40,573 nt of DNA from positions 1-40,573 of IMG/VR virus record IMGVR_UViG_3300045282_000100; one strand, given 5' to 3'. The translations under genes and the position numbers were made by a program. Shown here in pieces: positions 4,869 through 11,969 of this stretch. The DNA is from a virus. A model generated the notes under the pieces. The model was not told the origin of the DNA, did not search any database, and saw nothing but the letters and a program-made list of their open reading frames with translations. Positions within the stretch are counted from its first letter, which is position 1, and every line of letters starts with the position of its first letter.

Positions 4869-7046
4869 ATGATCGGCCTCACCGCGCTGCGCATCGAACT
4901 ATCGCACCATGGCTATCCCCCCGTGCCGGTCACATCGCCATGGGCCAAGGGCGTCGACAGTCCCGGCAAGGCGCCACGGTTGCGGGCATGGCAGATCGTC
5001 TGCCGCACTGCCGACGAAGCCGAGATCGCGAGCTGGCCGAGGCGCCTCGTCGACCACGGCAACACCGGCATATTGTGCGGCGATATCGTCGCGATCGACA
5101 TCGATGTCATGGACGACGAGCTCGCCAACAAGATCGAGGTGCACGCTCGCACCCGGCTCGGCGATACGCCGCTGCGCCGTGTCGGCCTGCCGCCTAAGCG
5201 CCTGCTGGTCTACCGCACCGACCGCCCGTTCCCGAAGCTTGCCACGGGGGCGTTCGTCAAGGACGGCAAGAAGTGCCTGGTGGAAGCGCTGGCCGAGGGC
5301 GAGCAGTTCGTCGCCTTCGGCGGGCATCCCAGCGGGCATGATTACACCTGGACCGGCGACACCCCGTTGCAGATGGCGGCCAGCGATATTCCCACGGTGA
5401 CCGCTGGCCAATGCGGCGCCTTCCTCGACGAGTGCGCTACCATCATGCGCTTCGCCAAGGCCACCCTGGGCGAGGCTGGCGGCGGGGGCGGGAGGCAGGG
5501 GGCAATCGGGGCCAGACCCCTCTCGGCGCCCCCCCTGCAGGCATGGTGCGGCATCGTCGGCAACCGGCCGCCGCGCGAGCTGGTCGCCGAGGCCCTGCGG
5601 TTCATCCCCTGCGGCGAACTCGACTACCTGCAATGGATTACAATCGGCCATTCGCTCGCGGCCGCGCTGGGCGACGACGGCGGCGAGCTATGGATTTCCT
5701 GGTCGGACGGCTATGCCCAGAACGACCGCGCCACCAGCGCCCGCAAATGGGCCGGCTTCAGCGCCTCCCGCAGTAGTCATAGGACGCTGTTCTCTTGGGC
5801 CGAACGCCGCGGGTGGAAAGGCTGGCCGAGCGCAGACCGGGAGGGCGCGATGAACGACGCCCGCGCGCAGCCGGACGCCAAGGATGCCCCGCCGGATACC
5901 GACCTCGGCGTATGGGATGCCGGCGACGACGATTACGTCATTCCGCCCCGCGAGTGGCTGCTGGGCACGGCTTTTTGCCGCACGTTCGTATCAACCCTCA
6001 TCGCAGACGGCGCCATCGGCAAGACCACGCTGCGCATCGCCCAGCATCTCGCGCTGGCCACTGGGCGCCCCTTTACCGGCGAGCACGTATTCCTACGCTG
6101 CCGCACGCTCATGCTGTGCTTCGAGGACGACCGCAACGAACTGCGCCGCCGCGTCCGCGCCGCCATGATCCACCACGGCGTTACCGCAGACGAGCTCAAG
6201 GGGCATCTGTTCCTCGCGGCCATCCGCCAATGCGATCTGAAGCTCGCCCTGCTCGACAATTACGGCAACGCCATCGCCGGGCCGCTCGGACCCGCGCTCA
6301 TGAACGCTGTTACGGCCCGCGGCATCGACCTGGTTACCCTGGATCCGTTCGTCAAAACCCACGCCGTCGAGGAAAATTCCAACCCGCACATCGATTTCGT
6401 CACCGGCATCCTCGCCGATATGGCGACCGCTTTGAATGTCGCGACCGACCTCACCCACCACACCAGCAAAGGCCCGAGCGACGCCGGCAATGCCGATCGC
6501 GGCCGCGGCGCCAGCGCCCACAAGAACGCCGGCCGCATCCTCAAAACCCTGGCCGTGATGACACCGGAGGAGGCCGAAGGGTTCGGCGTCTCCGACCTCG
6601 ACCGCCGCTCCCTCGTCCGCATGGACAACGGCAAGGTCAACCTCACCCGCCCCGCCCGCGAAGCCCAATGGTTCCGCCTCGTGTCCGTAAGCCTCGGCAA
6701 TGGCAACGAAATATATCCCAACGGCGACGAGGTGCAGGCGATCGAAGTCTGGACCCCACCCGGCCAGTTCGATGGGATCGGCCACCACGTCATCAATCTG
6801 ATCCTGGACCGCATCGATGCCGGGACCGCAGGGGGCGAGCGCTACACCGATGCCAATCGCGCCACCGACCGCGCCGTCTGGCACGTCTTCGGCGACCTAG
6901 CTCCCGATCTGACCGAGCGGCAAGCCCGCAATATCGTGAACTCGTGGAAAAAAACCGGCCTGCTTTACCACACGGAATACGAGAGCAAGTCCCAGCGCAA
7001 AATGCGCAGTGGCCTCTCCGTCAACAATGGGAAACGCCCCTCTTGA
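4869..7046 (+). CDS. bifunctional primase/polymerase - RepA/DnaB-like helicase, 725 aa
   Basis: The N-terminal ~200 residues form a Prim-Pol-type primase domain, with AIDIDV giving the metal-binding D77 and D79 and a later GGHPSG loop. After a glycine-rich linker, residues ~230-320 look like a PriCT-type module (ALRFIPCGELDYLQWITIGH). The C-terminal half is a RecA-fold ATPase of the RepA type: Walker A DGAIGKTT (380-387), Walker B LVTLDP (D492), and LTHHTSKG as a sensor region. A small C-terminal winged-helix-like end (DLTERQARNIVNSWKKTG) follows. It is predicted to unwind and prime phage DNA. The start has GAGGGTGAG upstream. It is directly followed by an origin-like inverted repeat. Confidence 0.9.
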   Translation: MIGLTALRIELSHHGYPPVPVTSPWAKGVDSPGKAPRLRAWQIVCRTADEAEIASWPRRLVDHGNTGILCGDIVAIDIDVMDDELANKIEVHARTRLGDTPLRRVGLPPKRLLVYRTDRPFPKLATGAFVKDGKKCLVEALAEGEQFVAFGGHPSGHDYTWTGDTPLQMAASDIPTVTAGQCGAFLDECATIMRFAKATLGEAGGGGGRQGAIGARPLSAPPLQAWCGIVGNRPPRELVAEALRFIPCGELDYLQWITIGHSLAAALGDDGGELWISWSDGYAQNDRATSARKWAGFSASRSSHRTLFSWAERRGWKGWPSADREGAMNDARAQPDAKDAPPDTDLGVWDAGDDDYVIPPREWLLGTAFCRTFVSTLIADGAIGKTTLRIAQHLALATGRPFTGEHVFLRCRTLMLCFEDDRNELRRRVRAAMIHHGVTADELKGHLFLAAIRQCDLKLALLDNYGNAIAGPLGPALMNAVTARGIDLVTLDPFVKTHAVEENSNPHIDFVTGILADMATALNVATDLTHHTSKGPSDAGNADRGRGASAHKNAGRILKTLAVMTPEEAEGFGVSDLDRRSLVRMDNGKVNLTRPAREAQWFRLVSVSLGNGNEIYPNGDEVQAIEVWTPPGQFDGIGHHVINLILDRIDAGTAGGERYTDANRATDRAVWHVFGDLAPDLTERQARNIVNSWKKTGLLYHTEYESKSQRKMRSGLSVNNGKRPS
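5495..5538. repeat. nested GC hairpin in the primase-helicase linker
   Basis: GCAGGGGG (5495-5502) pairs with CCCCCTGC (5531-5538). Inside the loop is a second inverted repeat, GGGG-CCAGA-CCCC (5508-5520). The region encodes the low-complexity linker between the primase and helicase halves. The inner motif resembles short palindromes scattered in proteobacterial genomes, so a small inserted palindromic element is possible. Confidence 0.5.
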
Positions 7047-7097
7047 GTCTGCGCCACGAGGTTCTCGTTCCGTGGCTATCCGTGGCGCACCGAGGTT

Positions 7098-7185
7098 TGC
7101 GCCACCACGGACGGTCGCCTAAGGAAAAATACCGTGGTGGTGGGGTGCACCACGGATTTTTCCCTTAGGCGGCGACCGTGGCGCA
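7098..7185. other. large imperfect inverted repeat, candidate replication origin
   Basis: The 211-base gap after the primase-helicase gene contains a long interrupted palindrome. TGCGCCAC...GGTCGCC...TAAGG-AAAAAT...CCGTGGTG on the left mirrors CACCACGG-ATTTTT-CCCTTAGG...GGCGACC-GTGGCGCA on the right, with a short central loop near 7139-7149. CCGTGG or CCACGG occurs six times (7070, 7080, 7105, 7132, 7150, 7176) in about 110 bases, like iterons. Its position next to the initiator-type helicase suggests an origin or a primosome loading site. A regulatory or termination role cannot be excluded. The rest of 7047-7257 holds a small palindrome ATAC-C-GTAT near 7230 and the ribosome site of the next gene. 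Confidence 0.6.
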
Positions 7186-7257
7186 GCGGCGCAAGTGACA
7201 CCCTGAACCCCTGCACCATGAATATCAGGATACCGTATATGATAAAGGAGCGCCCCA

Positions 7258-7395
7258 ATGCCGCATGATCCCTACGACCTTCACAACCTTGGCCGCCACG
7301 ACATCCCGCGTTTTCTCAAAACGCCGAGCGGCCATTTGACAAATCCCGCCGCCTCGTCGCTGCAATCCGTTCCGCCCCCGCAACGATCGTGCTAA
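7258..7395 (+). CDS. small hypothetical protein, 45 aa
   Basis: A short frame from ATG 7258 to TAA 7395, with a very good ribosome site (AAAGGAG, 7245-7250). The product begins MPHDPYDLHNLGRHDIPRFL, is rich in H, P, S and D, and ends PPPQRSC. No domain is recognised. The strong ribosome site and its place in a tightly packed rightward operon are the main support. Confidence 0.55.
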   Translation: MPHDPYDLHNLGRHDIPRFLKTPSGHLTNPAASSLQSVPPPQRSC

Positions 7396-7429
7396 ACCCG
7401 CTACACCGCCACCACCGGCCGGCCCCCGC

Positions 7430-7675
7430 ATGCCCGCCAGCCCCCTCGTCGCCCAGCTTCGCGCCCTGCGCCTCGAGCGCGGCCTCCCCCTCAAAGTCGT
7501 CGCCCACGAGCTCGGCGTCAGCCTGTGGTGGCTCTGCCGCCTCGAGCACGACAGCCGCTACGGCCTGCGCCAGGTCGAGCGCTGGGCCGCCGTGCTGGGG
7601 TGCGATGTCGCCATTACGCCGCGGCAGCCCGAGCACGGGCAGCAGAACGCAAGAAAATTGCGCGATATTTCATAG
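7430..7675 (+). CDS. XRE-family HTH protein, 81 aa
   Basis: A compact helix-turn-helix protein. Residues 5-45 hold the HTH (LVAQLRALRLERGLPLKVVA, then HELGVSLWWLCRLEHDSRYG), followed by a helix (LRQVERWAAVLGCDVAI). The HTH_3 pattern with RLExxxRYG is clear. It lacks any effector domain and probably acts as a transcription regulator for the early-to-late transition or as a DNA-binding accessory. A GTG or ATG further upstream is not needed to complete the domain. Confidence 0.7.
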   Translation: MPASPLVAQLRALRLERGLPLKVVAHELGVSLWWLCRLEHDSRYGLRQVERWAAVLGCDVAITPRQPEHGQQNARKLRDIS

Positions 7676-7745
7676 ACGGCTAGGGCCACCGGCCCTATAA
7701 GGATCGTCATCGAAACGCAGCAAGGGCGCAGGAGGCCCGGCACAC

Positions 7746-7952
7746 ATGAACCAGACCCTCACCCTCAAGACCGAGTTCGGCACGATCCAGGCGCGCGTCG
7801 GCAAGACCATGCAGGGCAACGGTTGCCTGCGCATCTCCACGCGCGCCGCCCGCAAGCTCGGCACGCGCGACGCGAGCCGCCTCCCGCTCGTGGCCGGTTA
7901 CGGCGAGTGGATCGCCCAGCATGGCGACGATTTCATCGCCTTCGCCGAGTGA
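7746..7952 (+). CDS. hypothetical protein, 68 aa
   Basis: AGGAGG about eleven bases upstream supports the ATG at 7746. The protein has predicted beta strands (TLKTEFGTIQARVGK; GCLRISTRAARKLGTRD; RLPLVAGYGEWIAQ) and ends DDFIAFAE. I do not recognise a domain. Its stop overlaps the GTG start of the next HTH gene, suggesting coupled expression. Confidence 0.6.
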   Translation: MNQTLTLKTEFGTIQARVGKTMQGNGCLRISTRAARKLGTRDASRLPLVAGYGEWIAQHGDDFIAFAE

Positions 7953-8128
7953 CCCCCGCCGACTTCCGCGCCGCTCTCGACCGCCTCGGGCTCTCGCAGT
8001 CCGAGGCGGCGCGCCGTTGCGGCGTCAACGCCCGCACCGTGCGGCGCTGGGTCGCTGGCGACAGGCCCATACCGGGGCCGGTCATCGCGCTGATCCGCAC
8101 CTGGATGGCGCAACGCCCCGCCGCATAG
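7949..8128 (+). CDS. small HTH protein, 59 aa
   Basis: It starts at GTG 7949, overlapping the previous stop by four bases (GTGA), and ends at TAG 8128. The sequence TPADFRAALDRLGLSQSEAA followed by RRCGVNARTVRRWVAGDRPI is a textbook phage or plasmid helix-turn-helix, ending with a helix PVIALIRTWM. Such tiny HTH proteins are common in proteobacterial phages, and their targets are usually unknown. A longer reading of the same frame from 7823 is unsupported and overlaps the previous gene. Confidence 0.75.
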   Translation: MTPADFRAALDRLGLSQSEAARRCGVNARTVRRWVAGDRPIPGPVIALIRTWMAQRPAA

Positions 8129-8197
8129 CGGCGCTGTGGCTATTGCCGCAAAGCGCGAGCCGCCCAAGCTCAGCCGGCGTGCGGTAGGCTAGCCCCC

Positions 8198-8464
8198 ATG
8201 CCGCTGGTGAAATCGCCTTCCAAGCAGGCCGTCGGCCAGAACATCCGCCGCGAGATCGCTGCGGGCCGTCCTGCCGAGCAGGCCGTCGCCATCGCCCTCG
8301 ACACGCAACGCCGCGCCCAAGCGCCTGGGAAGCCCGCTGGTGCGTCCAAGCCCGCCGGGCCAGGTCAGCCCGCCGACAAGCCCAAGCCGCGCCAGCGCGT
8401 GCCGCAGCGCGACGGCGCCGCCAAGCGCCTCGCCGCCCGCATCGCCAGCGGCGGCGCTCTTTAG
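8198..8464 (+). CDS. DUF6496-like small basic protein, 88 aa
   Basis: The N-terminal segment PLVKSPSKQAVGQNIRREIA followed by AGRPAEQAVAIALDTQRRA matches the pattern of a widespread family of small basic phage and bacterial proteins (KSxSKxAVxxNIxxEIxAGxPxxQAVAIAL). The C-terminus is a basic, proline- and lysine-rich tail (PADKPKPRQR). The function is unknown, though the charge suggests nucleic-acid contact. It is the last gene before the terminase genes. No clear ribosome site is visible. The 69-base gap before it contains no other gene. Confidence 0.7.
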   Translation: MPLVKSPSKQAVGQNIRREIAAGRPAEQAVAIALDTQRRAQAPGKPAGASKPAGPGQPADKPKPRQRVPQRDGAAKRLAARIASGGAL

Positions 8465-8493
8465 AACGGTTCTCAAAACAGGATCGCTGAGTT

Positions 8494-8832
8494 GTGCCGT
8501 CTAGGCAGGGACAGTTCAAACCTGGGCAGTCGGGCAATCCTGGTGGCAAGCCCAAGGGCTATGCCGAGATGCGCGAAGCGGCGCGAGCCTATACCGATGA
8601 AGCGCTCGAGACGCTTGTTCGCAATCTCAAGTCAAAGACGCTTGGCGTTCAGGCGGCTGTTGCGATCCTCAACCGCGGCTGGGGCATGCCATCACAGCCT
8701 CATACCGGCGAAGGCGGCGAAGGCCCGATCCAGTATCTCGTCCAATGGCTGAAAGTGCGCGAGATAGAAGCGCTGCCGACGACGACAACGACGCTGTTGC
8801 CGAGCGAGCCGTCCGACAAATCCCAATCCTGA
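8494..8832 (+). CDS. putative terminase small subunit, 112 aa
   Basis: The protein starts at GTG 8494 and opens with QFKPGQSGNPGGKPKGYAEM, the DUF5681-type basic N-terminus common in phage small terminase-like proteins. A helical segment follows (RAYTDEALETLVRNLKSKTL, then GVQAAVAILNRGWG) and a threonine/serine-rich tail. It overlaps the large terminase by 88 bases. Position plus this N-terminal signature is the basis for the call. A DNA-binding domain is not directly demonstrated. Confidence 0.65.
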   Translation: MPSRQGQFKPGQSGNPGGKPKGYAEMREAARAYTDEALETLVRNLKSKTLGVQAAVAILNRGWGMPSQPHTGEGGEGPIQYLVQWLKVREIEALPTTTTTLLPSEPSDKSQS

Positions 8833-10073
8833 TCCAGTACGCGCCGCGCGAAATCTTCATCCCGTTTCATGATCGCACGCAGCGCTGGTCCATAGAGGTT
8901 GCACATCGCCGCGCCGGCAAGACGGTCGCCAGGATCAATGACCTGATCATCCGCGCGTGCCGCTGCAAACTTGTCGAGCCGCATTACGCCTATGTCGCGC
9001 CGACATTCACGCAAGCCAAAGATGTCGCGTGGGGTTACTTGAAACGCTTCATGCAGGCGTTCCCCGACGTCGAGACGAACGAGGCTGAGCTGCGCGCCGA
9101 CTTGCCCAACGGCGCGCGTATCCGCCTGTACGGCGCCGAGAACTACGACCGGCTGCGCGGCATCTACCTCGACGGCGTGGTGATGGACGAGGTCGGCATG
9201 ATCGACCCGCGCGCATGGCCGGAAGTGATACGGCCGGCGCTATCGGATCGCCGCGGCTGGGCGGACTTCATCGGCACGCCCAACGGCTATAACCATTTCT
9301 TCGATCTGTGGGTGACGGCGGCCAAAGATCCAGACTGGTTCCATGCCATGCACAAGGCATCGGACACCGGCATCCTCGATGCTGCCGAGCTCGCCGACGC
9401 GCGCAAGACCATGACGCCGGAGCAGTATTCGCAAGAATACGAATGCAGCTTTGCCGCAGCGGTCATAGGCAGTTACTACGGTCGTGAGATTGCGTACCTC
9501 GAGGGTGAGAAGCGCATCGGCCGCGTGCCATGGGAACCGGCAACGCAAGTTCATACCGCATGGGACTTGGGCATAGGCGACGCCACGGCTATCTGGTTCG
9601 CGCAGTTCGTCGGGCGTGAAGTGCGGATCATCGATTACCTCGAGCACAACGGCGTCGGGCTCGCGTGGTACGCGAACGAGCTGCGCCAGCGGCCCTACGC
9701 GTATGGCGAGCATATCCTGCCGCATGACGCCGAGGTGAAGGAGCTGGGCAGCGGCCAGTCGCGCATCGAGACGCTGCGCTCCCTCGGCATCATGAACACG
9801 CGCGTCATCCCGGCGCAGCGCGTCGAGGACGGCATCCAGGCGGTGCGTAACCTGCTGCCGCGGTGCTGGATCGACGCCGATAAGTGTGCGCGCGGGCTAC
9901 AGGCGTTGCGGCAGTACCGGCGCGAGTACGACGACAAGCGCAAGGTGTTTCAGGACAGGCCGCTGCACGATTGGGCGTCCCATGCCGCGGACAGTTTTAG
10001 GTATTTGTCGCTCGGCCAGCCCAAGGATCGCACCGCCGTGAAGCTCGTCTACTCCAACAAGGGGATCGTGTGA
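8745..10073 (+). CDS. terL: terminase large subunit (ATPase/nuclease), 442 aa
   Basis: The phage DNA-packaging motor. The ATPase half shows an atypical Walker A AHRRAGKT (53-60), a Walker B VVMDE (145-149) and the coupling segment GTPNGYNHFFD. The RNase H-like nuclease half shows WDLGIGDATAIW (D274, D279), HILPHDAEVKELGSG, and a terminal HDWASHAADSFRY with D409 and D416. Length and motif order fit Terminase_6-type large subunits. It overlaps the small-subunit candidate and is followed by short accessory genes and the portal. The phage packages DNA by headful or cohesive ends; the sequence does not decide which. Confidence 0.95.
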   Translation: MAESARDRSAADDDNDAVAERAVRQIPILIQYAPREIFIPFHDRTQRWSIEVAHRRAGKTVARINDLIIRACRCKLVEPHYAYVAPTFTQAKDVAWGYLKRFMQAFPDVETNEAELRADLPNGARIRLYGAENYDRLRGIYLDGVVMDEVGMIDPRAWPEVIRPALSDRRGWADFIGTPNGYNHFFDLWVTAAKDPDWFHAMHKASDTGILDAAELADARKTMTPEQYSQEYECSFAAAVIGSYYGREIAYLEGEKRIGRVPWEPATQVHTAWDLGIGDATAIWFAQFVGREVRIIDYLEHNGVGLAWYANELRQRPYAYGEHILPHDAEVKELGSGQSRIETLRSLGIMNTRVIPAQRVEDGIQAVRNLLPRCWIDADKCARGLQALRQYRREYDDKRKVFQDRPLHDWASHAADSFRYLSLGQPKDRTAVKLVYSNKGIV

Positions 10074-10420
10074 TGTGCAACCGCTACCTCGTGCGGGTCC
10101 GCCATCCGGAGGAATACGGCATCGATCTCGAGCTGCTGGCCGACGACACCACCGAGGCCGCGACCATGGCGCTCGAGCAATGCCCGGCCGACACGTTCAT
10201 CGAGCGCATCGTGCCGTGCGAGATCGACGCGCTCGAGGCCGACGGCACGCCGACGACCGCAGGCATTCTCAGCCGTGAAAGGATGGCGCGAAATGGAGAG
10301 CGAACGCGAAGCGACGATCGACCCGAAAGAGCCGGCAGTGGAACTGGTCGACCGCAGGATGGCGATCGAGTGGCCGAAGATCGACGCGATCGCCAGGCCG
10401 AGCCGGCGCTACCGCGTTGA
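10073..10420 (+). CDS. repeat-module protein, first frame (possibly frameshift-truncated)
   Basis: The ATG at 10073 overlaps the terminase stop. Residues 1-65 (RYLVRVRHPEEYGIDLELLA, then ATMALEQCPADTFIERIVPC) form a ~45-residue module that occurs twice more in the next gene. After about residue 75 the composition turns arginine- and glycine-rich and looks like out-of-frame reading of the next gene. This suggests either a long 128- to 146-base overlap or a frame disruption of an originally longer three-module protein. Joining would require a +1 change between about 10270 and 10300. The function is unknown. Confidence 0.55.
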   Translation: MCNRYLVRVRHPEEYGIDLELLADDTTEAATMALEQCPADTFIERIVPCEIDALEADGTPTTAGILSRERMARNGERTRSDDRPERAGSGTGRPQDGDRVAEDRRDRQAEPALPR

Positions 10421-10829
10421 GCAGCGCCAACTCGACGGGAGCCTCACCGACGGCGAGGTGACGGCGGCGACGCTAGCGGACGCGCGCGCGCAGGCGGCGG
10501 CCGACGTGCCGGCGGGCTCGACGATCAATCGCGTGGAGTTGCTCGAGGGCGAGCCGGTGATCAACCGCTACCGCATCGAGCTGCGCCACCCGGATATGGA
10601 CGGCACCGACGGCGAGGTGTTCGCCGAGACGGAAGAGGCTGCGCTCGCCCAGGCGGCGGCGCTCGCTCCCGAGGGTGCGACGGTCCACCGCGTGGTGATC
10701 ATGGAAGTGGACTGGCAGCCGCCGCCGCCGGTCGAGCCGCCGCCGGTGGGCACGGATGCCACAGGGCTGATGTGGGATGCGGGCTCGTCGCGCGCGACCG
10801 GCGTGGCAAGCGAGCCGCGCACGTATTAA
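10293..10829 (+). CDS. protein with two repeated ~45-residue modules, 178 aa
   Basis: It begins at ATG 10293, behind GAAAGGATGG; an in-frame ATG at 10275 is the alternative. Two copies of the module are clear: RYRVEQRQLDGSLTDGEVTA through STINRVELLE, and RYRIELRHPDMDGTDGEVFA through ATVHRVVIMEVD. The preceding gene has a third copy. Each copy has the plan of two strands, a helix with AxAQAAA, and a final strand. The C-terminus is proline-rich (PPPPVEPPPVG). It lies in the terminase-portal interval, where phages often carry small accessory virion genes. No known domain is recognised. Confidence 0.7.
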   Translation: MESEREATIDPKEPAVELVDRRMAIEWPKIDAIARPSRRYRVEQRQLDGSLTDGEVTAATLADARAQAAADVPAGSTINRVELLEGEPVINRYRIELRHPDMDGTDGEVFAETEEAALAQAAALAPEGATVHRVVIMEVDWQPPPPVEPPPVGTDATGLMWDAGSSRATGVASEPRTY

Positions 10830-10843
10830 CGGGAGTAGCGAAC

Positions 10844-11353
10844 ATGCGTCCACAAATTTGCTTGATCGTGCCGCTCGGCGATGCGCCGGGCAACATGCCT
10901 GGGCACCCGGACCAGGGCCTGCCGCAGCCGCCGGCCTATCCAAGCCAGGGTCTGCCTTGGGCACCTGGTCGGCCGGATCAGGGACTGCCTCCGCAGCCTG
11001 GGCACCCGGACCAGGGCCTGCCGCCCGGCGCTGGGCATCCCTCGCATCCCATCGCGCTGCCCCCGATGCCCGTGCATCCGGAGCACCCGATCGCTGGGAT
11101 TGGCGGGACGCCGGAGAACCCGATCTACACTCCGCCGACGCCTGGGCATCCGAGCCGTCCCATCTACATCCCGGGCTCGCCGACGCATCCCATCGCGCTG
11201 CCGCCTGGGTCGGTGTGGCCGCCGCTGCCGGACGGCGCTCCCAGCAAGATGGTCCTGCTCGCCTGGGTGCCGAGCGTCGGCTACCGCTGGGTCGTCGTCG
11301 AGGCGGGTCAGCCGACGCACCCCATCGCGCCGACGCCTGCGCCGAAGCGCTAG
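10844..11353 (+). CDS. proline-rich repeat protein, 169 aa
   Basis: The start is at 10844 with GGGAG upstream. Almost the whole chain is proline-rich tandem motifs of form GHPDQGLPxxP, then HPIALPP / HPEHPIAG / HPSRPIYIP. It ends with a short globular stretch (SKMVLLAWVPSVGYRWVVVE) and HPIAPTPAPKR. At the DNA level a 27-base block is repeated exactly (10899-10925 and 10998-11024), showing recent internal duplication. Similar PxHP-rich proteins with a terminal YRWxVV strand occur in related podophages between terminase and portal. Their role is unknown, and an extended spacer or decoration protein is possible. Confidence 0.75.
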   Translation: MRPQICLIVPLGDAPGNMPGHPDQGLPQPPAYPSQGLPWAPGRPDQGLPPQPGHPDQGLPPGAGHPSHPIALPPMPVHPEHPIAGIGGTPENPIYTPPTPGHPSRPIYIPGSPTHPIALPPGSVWPPLPDGAPSKMVLLAWVPSVGYRWVVVEAGQPTHPIAPTPAPKR

Positions 11354-11365
11354 CCGAGGTGGCCG

Positions 11366-11731
11366 ATGCTGCACGACGTGAAGGTTCGCACGTTCGACCG
11401 CGTGCGCAAGACCGAGCTGATCGAGATCCTGACCGTCGATACCTCGAGCGGCGACGATGCGGCGCAGGCGGCGCTCGATCTGCGGCCGGGCGGCACCGTG
11501 GTTGGCGTCACGGTGCAGGGCGGGTTCGGGCCGGTGGGCGGTGCGGCGATCGAGGCCGACGACACGCCGCCCGAGGACGAGGACAGTGAGCCGGGGCCGA
11601 GCAACCGGGAGTTGGCGGCTATGCCGATGATGCGGCCCCGTCCGGCGCCGTCGCCCCCGCTGGCGGCGCCGGACCCCGATGCGCCGCCGAAGCGCGGGCC
11701 GGGCCGGCCGCGCAAGGAGCCGCAGCCGTGA
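11366..11731 (+). CDS. module protein with AT-hook-like tail, 121 aa
   Basis: Residues 1-55 (KVRTFDRVRKTELIEILTVD, then DAAQAALDLRPGGTVVGVTV) resemble the repeated strand-helix-strand modules of the genes at 10073-10829, so this may be a fourth relative. The middle is acidic (DDTPPEDEDSEPG). The C-terminus ends in PPKRGPGRPRKEP, a good match to the AT-hook core (GRP flanked by basic residues), which binds the minor groove of AT-rich DNA. It overlaps the next start by four bases. A DNA-contacting role in packaging or the virion is inferred. Confidence 0.65.
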   Translation: MLHDVKVRTFDRVRKTELIEILTVDTSSGDDAAQAALDLRPGGTVVGVTVQGGFGPVGGAAIEADDTPPEDEDSEPGPSNRELAAMPMMRPRPAPSPPLAAPDPDAPPKRGPGRPRKEPQP

Positions 11732-11967
11732 GCGACACCACCATGGGCGACACCATCGCGCACTACCGCGTGAACATGGGCCACCACTGGCTGCACGCTG
11801 TCGCCATGGGCGATGCGATGGCGGTGCTCAAGCGGCTGAAGGAAGACGATCCCGTATGGCAGCGGCCTGATGTCGAGCTGGTCGCGTGCAAGCCGATCGA
11901 TGCTTGGAACGGCCCATTTCCCAAGCCGGGCAAGCTCAGGATCTGGACCGTCGGGGCGGACGACTAG
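11728..11967 (+). CDS. hypothetical protein, 79 aa
   Basis: It begins at GTG 11728, overlapping the previous stop. The sequence has helical stretches (TIAHYRVNMGHHWLHAVAMG, then AMAVLKRLKED) and ends with a tryptophan-containing strand (KLRIWTVGADD). No domain is recognised. It lies three bases before the portal gene, so expression is coupled to it. Confidence 0.6.
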   Translation: MSDTTMGDTIAHYRVNMGHHWLHAVAMGDAMAVLKRLKEDDPVWQRPDVELVACKPIDAWNGPFPKPGKLRIWTVGADD

Positions 11968-11969
11968 CC

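Noticed and set aside
11886-11969. An extended portal start
   Set aside because: The first 28 residues of the longer frame are out-of-frame reading of the preceding gene. ATG 11970 directly follows that gene's stop and begins a normal portal N-terminus.
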